NCBI GenBank assembly: GCA_934183325.1
Contig: CAKPSH010000008.1
Span: forward strand, 1-64,000
Length of the DNA stretch: 64,000 nucleotides
Source of the DNA: an uncultured Clostridia bacterium
GTDB taxonomy: Bacteria > Bacillota > Clostridia > TANB77 > CAG-508
Reading direction: 5' to 3'
In this document: positions 7,250 to 17,489 of the stretch, piece after piece
Layout: every line of letters starts with the position of its first letter
How positions within the stretch are numbered: position 1 is the stretch's first letter
Program-made: the position numbers and the translations under genes
The notes under the pieces: model-generated
Told to the model about the DNA's origin: nothing
The model's input: only the letters and a program-made list of their open reading frames with translations
Database searches by the model: none

Positions 7250-10200
7250 ATGAAAAAATCTATCGCAAAAATTAGTGTTATACTAATGATAATATTAATA
7301 GTTCTTCAAGCATGTTCTTATGCAGCAAATGTAACAGCAGGATATACTTTTGGTATAAATAATATGAGAACAGATGGAGCTAATAAATATGCATATGCAT
7401 TCGCAGCTGCAAATGATCCAACTCAATATGCTTATGTATGGAATGTACAAAGATATAATAATTCAATAGCAGTAACTGATGAAACATACTATTGTTTAGC
7501 ACATAAATATGGAGATTTTCCTAGTTTTGGGCAAATGTTACAACAAAATACTAAAGTAACAGATACAGTTGGAATATCTACATCATCATACACAGGAGCA
7601 TATAACTTAAAAGAAACAGGAGTAATAGATACAATAAATGCTTTATATAATGGAACTAAAGGAAATACATTAACAGGAACAACATATAATAGTATATTAT
7701 GGATATTAGATCATATGTATGTAGCAGGTGAAGATAACTTAGATGATTTCCTAAAGAAAGTAGAATGTGTAGATACAGCTTCACATGAGCCAACGCAAGA
7801 AAATGTTTATGATGAAATGCAAACAATAAATGGAACAGATCATAAATTAACAGATATAGATATGGAAGTAATACAACAATTAGCAATGTGGTATTTTACT
7901 AATTCTGAAGCTGTAAATCAATATCCAGCAGTATATTTATCTGTAAATGGTGGAAATCTAGGAACATATTCAGATGTATATAATACAGTGTATAAAGAAG
8001 GTCATACTTATGGTGAAATTAGAGATTATTTTGCTAATATGGTATTCAATTATTTAGTTGAAGGAGCAAAAGATGCAGCAGCTAATAAATATACAGGAGA
8101 TAATATAACAACAGCATTATTATATGTAAATAGTAAAGCACAACCAGTAGTAAGAGTAACGAGAGAAAAACAATTAACTGGAAAATATAATGTGGTATTA
8201 AAAAAGGTAGATGGAAATGGACAAATATTACCAGGAGCAAAATTCACAGTTAATGGAAATGAATTTACAACAGGAGCAAATGGAGAAGTTCAAATTGCAA
8301 ATGATGTAGAAATTACAGAAAATAATGTGTCAATACAAGATAAATATACAATAGTAGAAACATTAGCACCAAATGGATATATAAAATATGATGGAACAAT
8401 AACAGCAACAATAGGAAAAGGCGAAGCAGATGACGGGTTAAGTTATATACCTAAAACAGCAACATTAGATGATACAAGTAAAAATTCAGGTGCTGTAAGT
8501 ATAAAATTAGATAATAATACAAATACAATAACAATTACAGTAAAAGATGAAAAGATAACAGGAAAATATAATGTAGTACTAAAAAAGATAAATGAAAATG
8601 GACAAACATTATCAGGAGCAAAATTCACAGTTAATGGAAATGAATTTATAACAGGAGCAAATGGAGAAGTTCAAATTGCAAATAATGTTAATATAACAGC
8701 AGATAATTTAGGAGTAACAGATAATTATACAATAATAGAAACACTAGCACCAAATGGATATATAAAATATGATGGAACAATAAATTTAGCAGTTACAAAG
8801 AAATTGGCTGAAACAGGAAAAAATTATGAAATTAATGGTGCAACATTAGATGATACAAGTAAAAATTCAGGTTTTGTAACACTAGATAATGATACAAATA
8901 CGATAACAATTACAGTAAAAGATAGAGCAATGTCAGGAAGATATTCTGTAAGGATTAATAAACAAAATGAAGAAGGAGAAGTACTTCAAAATGCTGTATT
9001 TAAAATAAATGGAACAGAATATCCAGCAACAGATTCAAAAGGATTTGTAACAATTATAGATAATAAAGAGATTACAGCAAATGATTTAGGAGTAGAAACT
9101 TTTGAATTAGAAGAAATTGTAGCACCAGATGGATATCTAATATATGATGGAAAAATCACATTAACAATAACAAAGGGAATTTTAGCAGATGGTGTAAGTT
9201 ATGGTATAGTTGATAAATCATTAGATGCAACATCTACAGCATCAAATAGAGTTAGAGTAGAATTAGATAGTGCAACAAATACAGTAACAGTAATAATTAT
9301 AGAAGAAAAAATTGAAGGAGTATATAACGTAAAAATTAATAAACAAAATGAAGAAGGAGAAGTACTTCAAGATGCTATATTTACAATAAATGGAACAGAA
9401 TACCCTGCTACAGATTCAAAAGGATTTGTAACAATAGTAAATAATAAAGAAATAACAGAAGATAACTTAGGAACAGAAAAATTTGTTTTAAAAGAAATAA
9501 AAGCACCAGAAGGATATTTAATATATAGTGGAGAAATTACATTAACAATAACAAAAGCTCTATTAGAAAATGGAAAAAGCTATGGAGTAACAGATGCAAC
9601 TCTAGATGAAACATCAATAGCATCAAACAGAGTTAAAGTAAAGTTAGATAAAGATACTAATACAGTAACAGTAATAATTATAGAAGAAAAAATTGAAGGA
9701 AATTATACAGTAAAAATTAATAAACAAGATCAAAATAGAAAAGTTCTTCAAGGAGCAACATTTACAGTAAATGATAACAATTACACAACAGATGCAGATG
9801 GATATGCAACAATTGTAAGTAAAAAAGAAATAAATGAACAAAATGTAAATGAAAAAGATAAATATACAATGAAAGAAATAAAAGCACCAGATGGTTATGT
9901 TGTATATGATGGAACAATAGAACTAACAGTAACTAAAAAACAAGACGGAGAAAGATATACATTAGATACAGCAACAATAGATGAGATTTCAAAAGCTTCA
10001 GGAAAAGTTGACATTAGTATTGATAAACAAACAAATACAATAACAGTAATTGTAATTGAAGATAATATTGATTTATCTTTAAGAAAATTCATTTCAAAAG
10101 TTGTCGATGAAAAAGGAAACAAAGTATATACAGATGCAGAGTTAGCAAACAGAATTCCAGATGTAAAAACAGAAAAATTAGTAAATGGTAGTGCAACTAC

Positions 10201-12760
10201 TGCAGATTATAATCATGATAAAGAACCGGTTATAGTAAGCATAGGAAATACAGTTACATATACATTAAGAGTATATAACGAAGGAAATACAGAGGCTTAT
10301 ATAACACAAATTACAGATTATTTATCAAGTTACTTAGAATTTGTAAGTGATGAAGAATGGTATATAGAATATGGACAAGATACAGACAACTATGCAACAA
10401 AAGTAACTTCAAGTGGTATTACAAAAATAACAGGAGCAAGTGAAAATTTAACAAACTTAGTAGGAACAACAATAGGTGATGGAATATTATTACCAGCATT
10501 TGATAAAACAACAGGAAAAATAAGCTATATTGATGTACAAGTTTCATGCAAAGTATTAGAACCAAAAGCAGAAGAAGGACAAGAAAAGTACAAAATAACA
10601 AATATAGCAGAAATTACAGGAATGTTAGATAAAGACAAAAATGAAATAAATCAAGATGTAGATTCAAGAAAAGACAATGTAAACCTACCAGAAGATGAAA
10701 AATCATGGCAAGAATATAAAGATGAAGAAATTGGAAAGAAAGATTACATACCAGGACAAGAAGATGATGATGACTTTGAAAAAGTAATTATTGTAGCTCC
10801 AAAATATGATTTATCTTTAAGAAAATTCATAATAGCAGTAAATAATACGAAATTAGTAGATGCAAATGGAAAATATACAAGAGAACCACAAGTTGACACA
10901 ACAAGTTTAAAACAAGGTATAATTGAAAAAACTTATGGTACAGCAACATATAACCATACAAAAGAACCTGTTACAGTAAAAAGAGGAGATATAGTAACAT
11001 ATGTAATAAGAGTATACAATGAAGGCAATATGGATGCTTATGTAAGTAAGATAACAGACCATCTACCAGAATATTTAGAGTATTTAAAGGATGATGAACA
11101 AAATAAAGCATATGGATGGAACTATGATGAAAATACAAGAGAAATATCAACACAAATAACAAGTAAAACATCAAATGATACAACTGGAATATATGCGGAC
11201 AGAGAAAATGGAAAATTATTATTAGCATTTAATGGAGGAAATACATTAGATTATATTGATGTAGAAATTAAGTGTAAAGTATCTGCAAAAGCAACAGCAA
11301 ATGAAAATCAAACAAATATTGCAGAAATAACAGACTTCACAAATAAAAATGATGAAAAAGTTGAAGATGTTGATTCAAAACCAGACGGAAACTTAGAAAT
11401 TCCAACAGATAAAGATTTACCTGACTATAAAGAAGATGAAATTGGAAAGAAAGATTATATACCAGGACAAGAAGATGATGATGATTTCGAAAAAGTATTT
11501 GTAAAAGGTGAATTTGATTTAGCATTAAGAAAATTCATAACAAAAGTAAATACAGTAAATGTAAACAATAGATATCCAAATTTAAGTATGGGTGAAGATG
11601 GAAACATTAAATATACACATACAAAAGAACCAGTAGAAGTATGTTATCAAGACACAGTAATATATACTATAAGAATATACAATGAAGGTGAAGTTGATGG
11701 ATATGCAAATGAAATCACAGATGATGTACCAGAAGGATTAGAATTTATAGTAGATAATGATACAAATAAAACATACAGATGGAAAATGTTAGATGAAAAC
11801 GAAGAAGAAACAGAAGATGTAAGTAAAGCAAAATATTTAGTAACAGATTATTTATCAGAAGAACAAGAAAAAGCAACAGGAAGAACAAATAAGATTAAAG
11901 CCTATGATGCAGAAAAAGGTATAACAAATGATAACCCTGATTATAGAGATGTACAAATAGCATTTAAAGTAACATATCAGGTAACAGATCCAAATGAAGA
12001 AAGTAGAATACTTGTAAATGTAGCTCAAATATCAGCAGATAGTGATGATGACAAAGATTCAAAACCAAATAGAGATGAAAAATATGATGATAAAGATCAT
12101 GAAGATGATATTGATTATGAACAAGTAAAAGTAAAATACTTTGATTTATCACTTTTAAAATGGGTAAGTCAAGCAATAGTTGTAGAAAATGGAAATACAA
12201 CAGTAACTGAAACAGGACATACAGGATATGAAAATCCAGAGCCAGTAGTAAAAGTAGAAATAAAATCAAAAGATATTAATAAAGTAACAGTAAAATTTGC
12301 ATATAAAATAAAAATAACAAATGAGGGAGAAATTGCTGGATATGCAAAAGAAATTACAGATTATATACCAGAAGGATTAAAATTCGTACAAGAAGATAAT
12401 CCAGATTGGTATGAAAGAGCAGACGGAAAAGTAGCAACAGCTCAATTAGAAAATACATTGCTACAACCAGGAGAAAGTGCCGAAGTAGAAATAATATTAA
12501 CATGGATAAATGGTGAGAAAAACTTAGGAACAAAAATAAATATAGCAGAAATAAGTAAAGATGAAAATCCAAGCCATACACCAGATATAGATTCAACACC
12601 AGATAATGAAGTACCAGGTGAAGATGATATAGATGATGCACCAGTAATGTTAGTAATAAAAACAGGAACAGAAGAACAAACACAATATATAATATTAACA
12701 ACTGTAGTAGTAGCAATATTAACTATAGGTGTAATAGGAATTAAAAAGTTTGTAATGTAA
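7250..12760 (+). CDS. Giant surface adhesin: thioester domain, SpaA/Cna_B-like repeats, isopeptide-type repeats
   Basis: 1836 residues. Signal peptide about 1-26. Residues about 30-300 resemble a thioester adhesion domain: Cys82 (TYYCLAH) and Gln210 (IQQLAMWYFTN) match the Cys and Q-x-A-x-W positions that form the internal thioester. Five repeats of about 125 residues follow (near 310, 437, 562, 689, 816), each with a Lys in the first strand, GAxFTVNG and a Glu-containing E-x-x-APxGY segment, as in SpaA/Cna_B domains with autocatalytic isopeptide bonds. Four larger repeats start near 940, 1186, 1422 and 1631 with DLSLRKFI or variants, separated by acidic GKKDYIPGQEDDDDFEKV linkers (two near-identical copies). 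A hydrophobic helix (about 1812-1832) and short basic tail end the protein; no LPXTG motif is visible, so anchoring is by the helix or another route. AGGAGGAATCAC precedes the ATG. Likely host or surface attachment stalk, by inference. Confidence 0.85.
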   Translation: MKKSIAKISVILMIILIVLQACSYAANVTAGYTFGINNMRTDGANKYAYAFAAANDPTQYAYVWNVQRYNNSIAVTDETYYCLAHKYGDFPSFGQMLQQNTKVTDTVGISTSSYTGAYNLKETGVIDTINALYNGTKGNTLTGTTYNSILWILDHMYVAGEDNLDDFLKKVECVDTASHEPTQENVYDEMQTINGTDHKLTDIDMEVIQQLAMWYFTNSEAVNQYPAVYLSVNGGNLGTYSDVYNTVYKEGHTYGEIRDYFANMVFNYLVEGAKDAAANKYTGDNITTALLYVNSKAQPVVRVTREKQLTGKYNVVLKKVDGNGQILPGAKFTVNGNEFTTGANGEVQIANDVEITENNVSIQDKYTIVETLAPNGYIKYDGTITATIGKGEADDGLSYIPKTATLDDTSKNSGAVSIKLDNNTNTITITVKDEKITGKYNVVLKKINENGQTLSGAKFTVNGNEFITGANGEVQIANNVNITADNLGVTDNYTIIETLAPNGYIKYDGTINLAVTKKLAETGKNYEINGATLDDTSKNSGFVTLDNDTNTITITVKDRAMSGRYSVRINKQNEEGEVLQNAVFKINGTEYPATDSKGFVTIIDNKEITANDLGVETFELEEIVAPDGYLIYDGKITLTITKGILADGVSYGIVDKSLDATSTASNRVRVELDSATNTVTVIIIEEKIEGVYNVKINKQNEEGEVLQDAIFTINGTEYPATDSKGFVTIVNNKEITEDNLGTEKFVLKEIKAPEGYLIYSGEITLTITKALLENGKSYGVTDATLDETSIASNRVKVKLDKDTNTVTVIIIEEKIEGNYTVKINKQDQNRKVLQGATFTVNDNNYTTDADGYATIVSKKEINEQNVNEKDKYTMKEIKAPDGYVVYDGTIELTVTKKQDGERYTLDTATIDEISKASGKVDISIDKQTNTITVIVIEDNIDLSLRKFISKVVDEKGNKVYTDAELANRIPDVKTEKLVNGSATTADYNHDKEPVIVSIGNTVTYTLRVYNEGNTEAYITQITDYLSSYLEFVSDEEWYIEYGQDTDNYATKVTSSGITKITGASENLTNLVGTTIGDGILLPAFDKTTGKISYIDVQVSCKVLEPKAEEGQEKYKITNIAEITGMLDKDKNEINQDVDSRKDNVNLPEDEKSWQEYKDEEIGKKDYIPGQEDDDDFEKVIIVAPKYDLSLRKFIIAVNNTKLVDANGKYTREPQVDTTSLKQGIIEKTYGTATYNHTKEPVTVKRGDIVTYVIRVYNEGNMDAYVSKITDHLPEYLEYLKDDEQNKAYGWNYDENTREISTQITSKTSNDTTGIYADRENGKLLLAFNGGNTLDYIDVEIKCKVSAKATANENQTNIAEITDFTNKNDEKVEDVDSKPDGNLEIPTDKDLPDYKEDEIGKKDYIPGQEDDDDFEKVFVKGEFDLALRKFITKVNTVNVNNRYPNLSMGEDGNIKYTHTKEPVEVCYQDTVIYTIRIYNEGEVDGYANEITDDVPEGLEFIVDNDTNKTYRWKMLDENEEETEDVSKAKYLVTDYLSEEQEKATGRTNKIKAYDAEKGITNDNPDYRDVQIAFKVTYQVTDPNEESRILVNVAQISADSDDDKDSKPNRDEKYDDKDHEDDIDYEQVKVKYFDLSLLKWVSQAIVVENGNTTVTETGHTGYENPEPVVKVEIKSKDINKVTVKFAYKIKITNEGEIAGYAKEITDYIPEGLKFVQEDNPDWYERADGKVATAQLENTLLQPGESAEVEIILTWINGEKNLGTKINIAEISKDENPSHTPDIDSTPDNEVPGEDDIDDAPVMLVIKTGTEEQTQYIILTTVVVAILTIGVIGIKKFVM

Positions 12761-12764
12761 TATA

Positions 12765-12803
12765 AAAAAAGAATGGTATTAGAAATTAATATCATTCTTT
12801 TTT
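12765..12803 (+). terminator. Terminator of the surface-protein gene
   Basis: Stem AAAAAAGAATGGTATT / AATATCATTCTTTTTT, seven-base loop, five bases after the stop codon. Confidence 0.85.
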
Positions 12804-12943
12804 GCTGCCTAAGAAGAAAAAGAATGGTAAGAAAAAACTATTGAAATAAAGACAAATGTAATAAAAAATGTTAAACTACAAGGACTTTACTAAAAAAATA
12901 TTATATGTTAATATATTTTTACTAAGAAAGGTGGTTTAATAAT

Positions 12944-15148
12944 ATGAAAAAGACTAATATAGTACTTTTAATTACTCTAGGAGTAATTGCTACCATCGGA
13001 AAAATTATTTTTATGAATGATTATATTTTTATAGTAAAATGGTGTTTAACATTATTAACCATAGGAGTAATATTCTATCCTTTAACATTAATTATATTTA
13101 AGAATTTTCATGATGGTGGATGGATTTTTTCTAAGGTATTAGGAATTGCAATTTCATCATTAATAGTATGGTTACTTTCATATATGAAAATATTAAAATA
13201 TACAAACGTAAATTGCTATATAATTATTGGTGTATTATTAATAATAAATTTAATAATTGCAAAGAAAAATAAAATAAAAATTAATGGTGAAAAAGTAAAA
13301 AATATATTAATATCAGAAATAATATTCATAACAGTATTTATGTGTTGGACATATGTAAGAGGAATGTCACCAGAAATAGATTCATCTACAGAAAAATATA
13401 TGGACTATGGATATATGAATGCAACAATGAATTCAGAATACATGCCAGCAGAAGACATTTGGTATTCAGGAGAGCATATTAACTATTATTATTATGGTCA
13501 ATATGTATCAGGTTTTATTACTAAGATAGCTAATTTGCAAGTAAATGAAGGATATAATTTGATGATTGCATTTATTGCAACATTAACATTTGTACTGCCA
13601 TATATGATTGGATATAATTTAGCAAATAACTTTATAAAAAAAGATTCTCATAAAAGTGCAAGAAATATTATAATATTAATTGCTATAATTTCCGGATTAT
13701 CTGTATCAATAGGAGGAACTCTACATTATCCGATATATAGGTGGATATCAAATACAAAAGATACATATTATTATCCAAATCCTACAAGATATATAGGATA
13801 TAAACCAGAAACTAATGATAAAACAATAACAGAGACACCATCATATTCAAGCATATTAGGGGATTTGCATGCACAATATATAGATTTGATTTTTGCATTT
13901 ACTGTATTAGGGATATTATTAAGTATAATGTTAGATGATCAAGAAAAAACATATAAGAAAAGAAAATTAGATATAAATATATTTTTATTAGGAATAATAC
14001 TAGGAATACAAAAAATGACCAATTATTGGGATTTACCAATATATTTTGTGGTTATAAGTTGCATATTAATTATTAAAAATCTTATTCAAAATGGATTCAA
14101 CAAGAAAAATATATTAACAATAATTTTACAAATATTAGAAATTATAATTATAGAAGAGCTAGTAAGCTTACCTTTTTCTAAGGATTTATATATTAGTGCA
14201 ACTAAAGTGTATTTTACAGATAGACATTCACCATTATATAAATATGCAGTATTATGGGGACTACCAATATTAGTATCTGTAATTTTTATTGTAAAATTGG
14301 TTTATGACTTTTTAAAACAAAAAGATAAAACTGAGAGATGGTTTAAAGGACTAATAAAATATATAAAACAGATGAATAGGGCAGATATATATGTAATGAT
14401 TTTATCAATATGTTCAATTGGATTGATTATATTACCTGAAATAGTATATTTAAAAGACATATATGGAGCTGACTATCAAAGAACAAATACAATGTTTAAA
14501 TTAACATACCAGGCATATGTGATGTTTAGTATATGTATAAGTTATATTATTGTAAGACTATTATATAAAGCAAAAAAAATAATTTATAGAATATTTTTAG
14601 TGCTAGTATTATTAATACAAATATCAACAATTCCATATGGTATTGATGCAATAATAACGAAATATAAGAATGAGAATTATAAGGGAATAAATAATTCTGA
14701 ATTGTATATAAGTGAAAATTTACCAGATGATTATAGAGCAATCCAATGGATAAAACAAAATATAGATAGAAAATCAATTATACTTGAAAAATCAGGAGAT
14801 AGTTTTTCTAGAGTTAATAGAGTATCAGTATTTACGGCCAATCCTACGGTACTTGGATGGTATGCACATGAATGGTTATGGAGAGCTGATGAAAATTATC
14901 AGGCTCCAGAAGATGAAAAAAATAGATGGCAAGATATATATGTGTTATATACGACAAATGACGAGAATAAGGCAAAAGAAATTATAAATAAATATAATAT
15001 ATCTTATATTTACATTGGAAATGTTGAAATTGAAGATTATGCAGGAAAAATAAACCTAGATTTATTATTAAATTTAGGGGAAACAGTATTTGAAATTGGG
15101 CAAGAAGAATGTATAAAAACACCGGTATATATTATAAAAGTAGACTAA
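12944..15148 (+). CDS. DUF2298 (YYY-type) polytopic membrane protein
   Basis: A 734-residue protein with about 13 hydrophobic segments. Near residue 181 it has the YYYYGQYVSGF motif, near 306 GDLHAQYIDL, and later DYQRTNTMFKL; these mark the DUF2298 / Chlor_Arch_YYY family, distant GT-C glycosyltransferase-like membrane proteins of unknown substrate. The C-terminal 120 residues form a soluble domain with RAIQWIKQNI and YIYIGNVE. AAAGGTGGT precedes the start. It follows the giant surface protein but behind a strong terminator, so co-function (for example glycosylation of the surface protein) is only a guess. Confidence 0.8.
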   Translation: MKKTNIVLLITLGVIATIGKIIFMNDYIFIVKWCLTLLTIGVIFYPLTLIIFKNFHDGGWIFSKVLGIAISSLIVWLLSYMKILKYTNVNCYIIIGVLLIINLIIAKKNKIKINGEKVKNILISEIIFITVFMCWTYVRGMSPEIDSSTEKYMDYGYMNATMNSEYMPAEDIWYSGEHINYYYYGQYVSGFITKIANLQVNEGYNLMIAFIATLTFVLPYMIGYNLANNFIKKDSHKSARNIIILIAIISGLSVSIGGTLHYPIYRWISNTKDTYYYPNPTRYIGYKPETNDKTITETPSYSSILGDLHAQYIDLIFAFTVLGILLSIMLDDQEKTYKKRKLDINIFLLGIILGIQKMTNYWDLPIYFVVISCILIIKNLIQNGFNKKNILTIILQILEIIIIEELVSLPFSKDLYISATKVYFTDRHSPLYKYAVLWGLPILVSVIFIVKLVYDFLKQKDKTERWFKGLIKYIKQMNRADIYVMILSICSIGLIILPEIVYLKDIYGADYQRTNTMFKLTYQAYVMFSICISYIIVRLLYKAKKIIYRIFLVLVLLIQISTIPYGIDAIITKYKNENYKGINNSELYISENLPDDYRAIQWIKQNIDRKSIILEKSGDSFSRVNRVSVFTANPTVLGWYAHEWLWRADENYQAPEDEKNRWQDIYVLYTTNDENKAKEIINKYNISYIYIGNVEIEDYAGKINLDLLLNLGETVFEIGQEECIKTPVYIIKVD

Positions 15149-15173
15149 AAAATACTAGGTAGGAGTTGAATTG

Positions 15174-15220
15174 AAAAATTAGATTTATGCTTGAAAAATC
15201 GGCATAAATCTAATTTTTAT
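15174..15220 (+). terminator. Terminator of the DUF2298 gene
   Basis: Stem AAAAATTAGATTTATGC / GCATAAATCTAATTTTT (17 bp, perfect), 11-base loop, T-rich tail. Confidence 0.88.
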
Positions 15221-15333
15221 TTTTAAATAAAATTTATTAAATTAGTTTAGTTATTTCTTTTGAATAAATAGCATCATAACTTGTATATAGAAAAATTTAC
15301 TTTACAGTATAGATTAATTTAATCTTATTACAA

Positions 15334-16200
15334 TTATTTATTTTTCAAATGATATAAATCATTATCTAAAAGTGTTTTTACTCTTATAGGAGTTTTAGGG
15401 TCTGTAGCTTTTAATGCTTCTTCAATAAACTCAGGATGTGCAATAAGAAAATTACGCATTGTTGTATCTGGATCTTTAAAGAAATTATCAAGCATATCTT
15501 TTTGAGTTTCATTTATAAGTCCTTTTTCTAGAGCTTGTGAAAATAGAGAAGAATCGATTTGAACTAAAGATAATGGTAAAACATTAAGGCTTTCAAGAAC
15601 TCTGCTACCTCCTTGCATTCTATCCACAACAACACAGCTCCATTTTATATTTGCATTTAAAGTTCTTACAGCAGGAACCCAAGCTCTAACATAGCTAGAA
15701 GCTTCTGTAACTAAATCTGCAATATGTAAAACTTTTGCACCATTTAAATCTTTTACTTCTTTAGTTTCAGAAAAATTACTAGTACTGACAACTGCAGATA
15801 AATCTTTAAATAATGTTATATGTGGTTTATTTAATAAATATGCAATCATATTAGAAAAGAACCAATCTCTTCTTTCTCCACCAGAGACATAATCAATTTC
15901 ATCAATATTAATATTTTGTTCAATATGTTTTTTCATTTCATCAATAACATGTTTATAGATAGTATTTTCATTATATTGTTTTAAGGTTTTTTCAAAAATT
16001 TCTTTAGGTAATAATAGTTTTTTTGATTTTTCTTCATCAATAAAGGCTAATAATTCAACAGCATCTTTCTCAGTGCCATATAAAAAGTGCGTATTTATAA
16101 AATATGGACCAATTTTACCTGATGTATACCAAAATGGTTTGTTATCAGGACATACTCTTACAGCATTTGTTTCAAATAAATATGATATTAAATCACTCAT
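15334..16200 (-). CDS. Orotate phosphoribosyltransferase-like protein (PRTase fold)
   Basis: 288 residues. The start of the protein resembles PyrE: FWYTSGKIGPYFIN corresponds to the SG-x-x-S-x-x-Y-x-D substrate segment, and the end of the core has VVDRMQGGSRVLE like the PyrE VVDREQGG loop. The PRPP-binding motif, normally VLIVDDVITTGxS, is here VLHIADLVTEASS, so the two consecutive acidic residues are reduced to one Asp. An insert of about 90 residues separates the halves. It is the only OPRT candidate near the pyrC-F-K-D operon, but lies on the opposite strand. It may be the functional PyrE of a divergent clade or an OPRT-related regulator. GGAGGTAATTAA precedes the start. Confidence 0.65.
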   Translation of the reverse strand: MSDLISYLFETNAVRVCPDNKPFWYTSGKIGPYFINTHFLYGTEKDAVELLAFIDEEKSKKLLLPKEIFEKTLKQYNENTIYKHVIDEMKKHIEQNINIDEIDYVSGGERRDWFFSNMIAYLLNKPHITLFKDLSAVVSTSNFSETKEVKDLNGAKVLHIADLVTEASSYVRAWVPAVRTLNANIKWSCVVVDRMQGGSRVLESLNVLPLSLVQIDSSLFSQALEKGLINETQKDMLDNFFKDPDTTMRNFLIAHPEFIEEALKATDPKTPIRVKTLLDNDLYHLKNK

Positions 16201-16229
16201 TTAATTACCTCCAATTAATTATTTTACCA

Positions 16230-16258
16230 ATTATAACATTAAACAATATAAAAATCAA
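16230..16258 (-). promoter_or_regulatory. Promoter of the OPRT-like gene
   Basis: Minus strand TTGATT (16258-16253), 17-base spacer, perfect TATAAT (16235-16230), about 30 bases before the ATG. Confidence 0.75.
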
Positions 16259-16298
16259 ATTTAAAAATTAATTTATAAGTAAATGAAAGCTAAGAAAC

Positions 16299-16327
16299 TT
16301 GCAATTTATATAAATATATGATATTTT
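16299..16327 (+). promoter_or_regulatory. Promoter of the SUMF1-like gene
   Basis: TTGCAA at 16299-16304, 17-base spacer, TATTTT at 16322-16327. Confidence 0.6.
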
Positions 16328-16384
16328 ATTTACATAAAAATGCAATTAAGACCGTTATTAGATTATCTAAAGGAGGTATATACA

Positions 16385-17380
16385 ATGAAACGGTACGAAA
16401 AGATTAAGCTTGAGGCAGATAAAGATGTAGCTCTGGAGGTTATAGAACAAGATGGACAGCTCATTATAAAAGCAGTTCATGCTGAAAAAAGAGATACCTA
16501 TTTTTACAATTATGCACATTCGCCAATTGAAATTGAATGTTCAAAAGGAAGGAAGAAGCAATTAAATGTTGAAGCTATTTTTACTGACATGAATGATTAC
16601 AGCCAGAATTATATGAATCCGCCAATTCCAGAAGGATACAAATATATTGAAGGTAGTTGGAAAGATGGTTTTGTAATTGATAGACAGAACGATGGAAGCC
16701 AATTTGTATGGATCCCAGTTGGAAGTCTAGAACCAGATGGAAGATTAGGAGAATATAACTGTATTGAAAAATTTGGAAGGAGAGGTTATAACGGAGAGAG
16801 ATTTGTTAATTATAATGAACAAATGTCTGAAGAACTTGTTAGACAGGCAGAAAGTGTTATGAAATATGGAGGATTTTATATTTCACGGTACAATATTTCT
16901 CAAAATAGTGGAGAAGCACCAAAGTCTATAAGAGGAGTTATGCCTTTGACCAAAATTAGTTGGGAAAAGGCTGTTGAAATAGCTGGAAGTTTAGAAAAAA
17001 GAAAAGATGTAACAAGCCATTTGATATATGGAAGCGAGTATGATTCGGTACTTGCTTGGTTATTGAAATCAAAAGCAAAAACTTTTGAAGAATTGCATGA
17101 AAAATGTGCTAAATGGGGAAATGTTGGAAGGAGTGAAAAGAAAATAGAAGTAACTGGAAGCAGAGAAGAATGGTGTGTTAATCACATATATGATTTTAAT
17201 GGCAATGTAGCTGAATACACACAAGAAATGTACGATGGACAGTCATATTGCATTGCACGTGGATATAGTGCATTACACAATGATATTTGCGAATTCTATT
17301 CAGTGCTAAAGAGAACTATATGTGAAAAGGATGAAGAATATGAGGCTGAGGGATTTAGAGTAGCACTTTATATTCAGTAG
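16385..17380 (+). CDS. SUMF1/formylglycine-generating-enzyme-like protein
   Basis: 331 residues from the ATG at 16385, chosen because AAAGGAGGT lies eight bases upstream; an ATG at 16340 in the same frame has no binding site. Residues 1-100 are an unassigned domain; the rest has the SUMF1 order: FVWIPVG, GGFYISRYNIS, ISWEKAVEIAG, YDFNGNVAEYTQE, ARGYSA and GFRVALYI. Cysteines are present (EEWCVNH, YCIARGY, DICEFY) but not the closely spaced catalytic Cys pair of true FGE, so enzymatic sulfatase activation is unlikely. Its base and codon use (CGG, GGAAGC, more G and C) differs from neighbours, and it stands alone between its own promoter and a strong terminator, suggesting acquisition. Similar domains occur in phage, DGR-target and ligand-binding proteins. 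Confidence 0.72.
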   Translation: MKRYEKIKLEADKDVALEVIEQDGQLIIKAVHAEKRDTYFYNYAHSPIEIECSKGRKKQLNVEAIFTDMNDYSQNYMNPPIPEGYKYIEGSWKDGFVIDRQNDGSQFVWIPVGSLEPDGRLGEYNCIEKFGRRGYNGERFVNYNEQMSEELVRQAESVMKYGGFYISRYNISQNSGEAPKSIRGVMPLTKISWEKAVEIAGSLEKRKDVTSHLIYGSEYDSVLAWLLKSKAKTFEELHEKCAKWGNVGRSEKKIEVTGSREEWCVNHIYDFNGNVAEYTQEMYDGQSYCIARGYSALHNDICEFYSVLKRTICEKDEEYEAEGFRVALYIQ

Positions 17381-17412
17381 GAATATTGTTTCTCAAGTAA
17401 AATCTAAAAAAA

Positions 17413-17445
17413 GGGAAGCCCCTGTGTACAGGGGCTTCTCTTTTT
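17413..17445 (+). terminator. Strong terminator of the SUMF1-like gene
   Basis: Perfect stem GAAGCCCCTG / CAGGGGCTTC with TGTA loop, then CTCTTTTT. The G+C-rich stem contrasts with the AT-rich stems of most other terminators here. Confidence 0.9.
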
Positions 17446-17489
17446 AGAAAAAGCTTAAGGATATGTGAAATTACCACAGTAAAAAGCTC

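Noticed and set aside
8178..10060. Regularly spaced repeats resembling an array
   Set aside because: They are about 375-base coding repeats of protein domains with variable sequence, not short CRISPR repeats with spacers; no cas genes.
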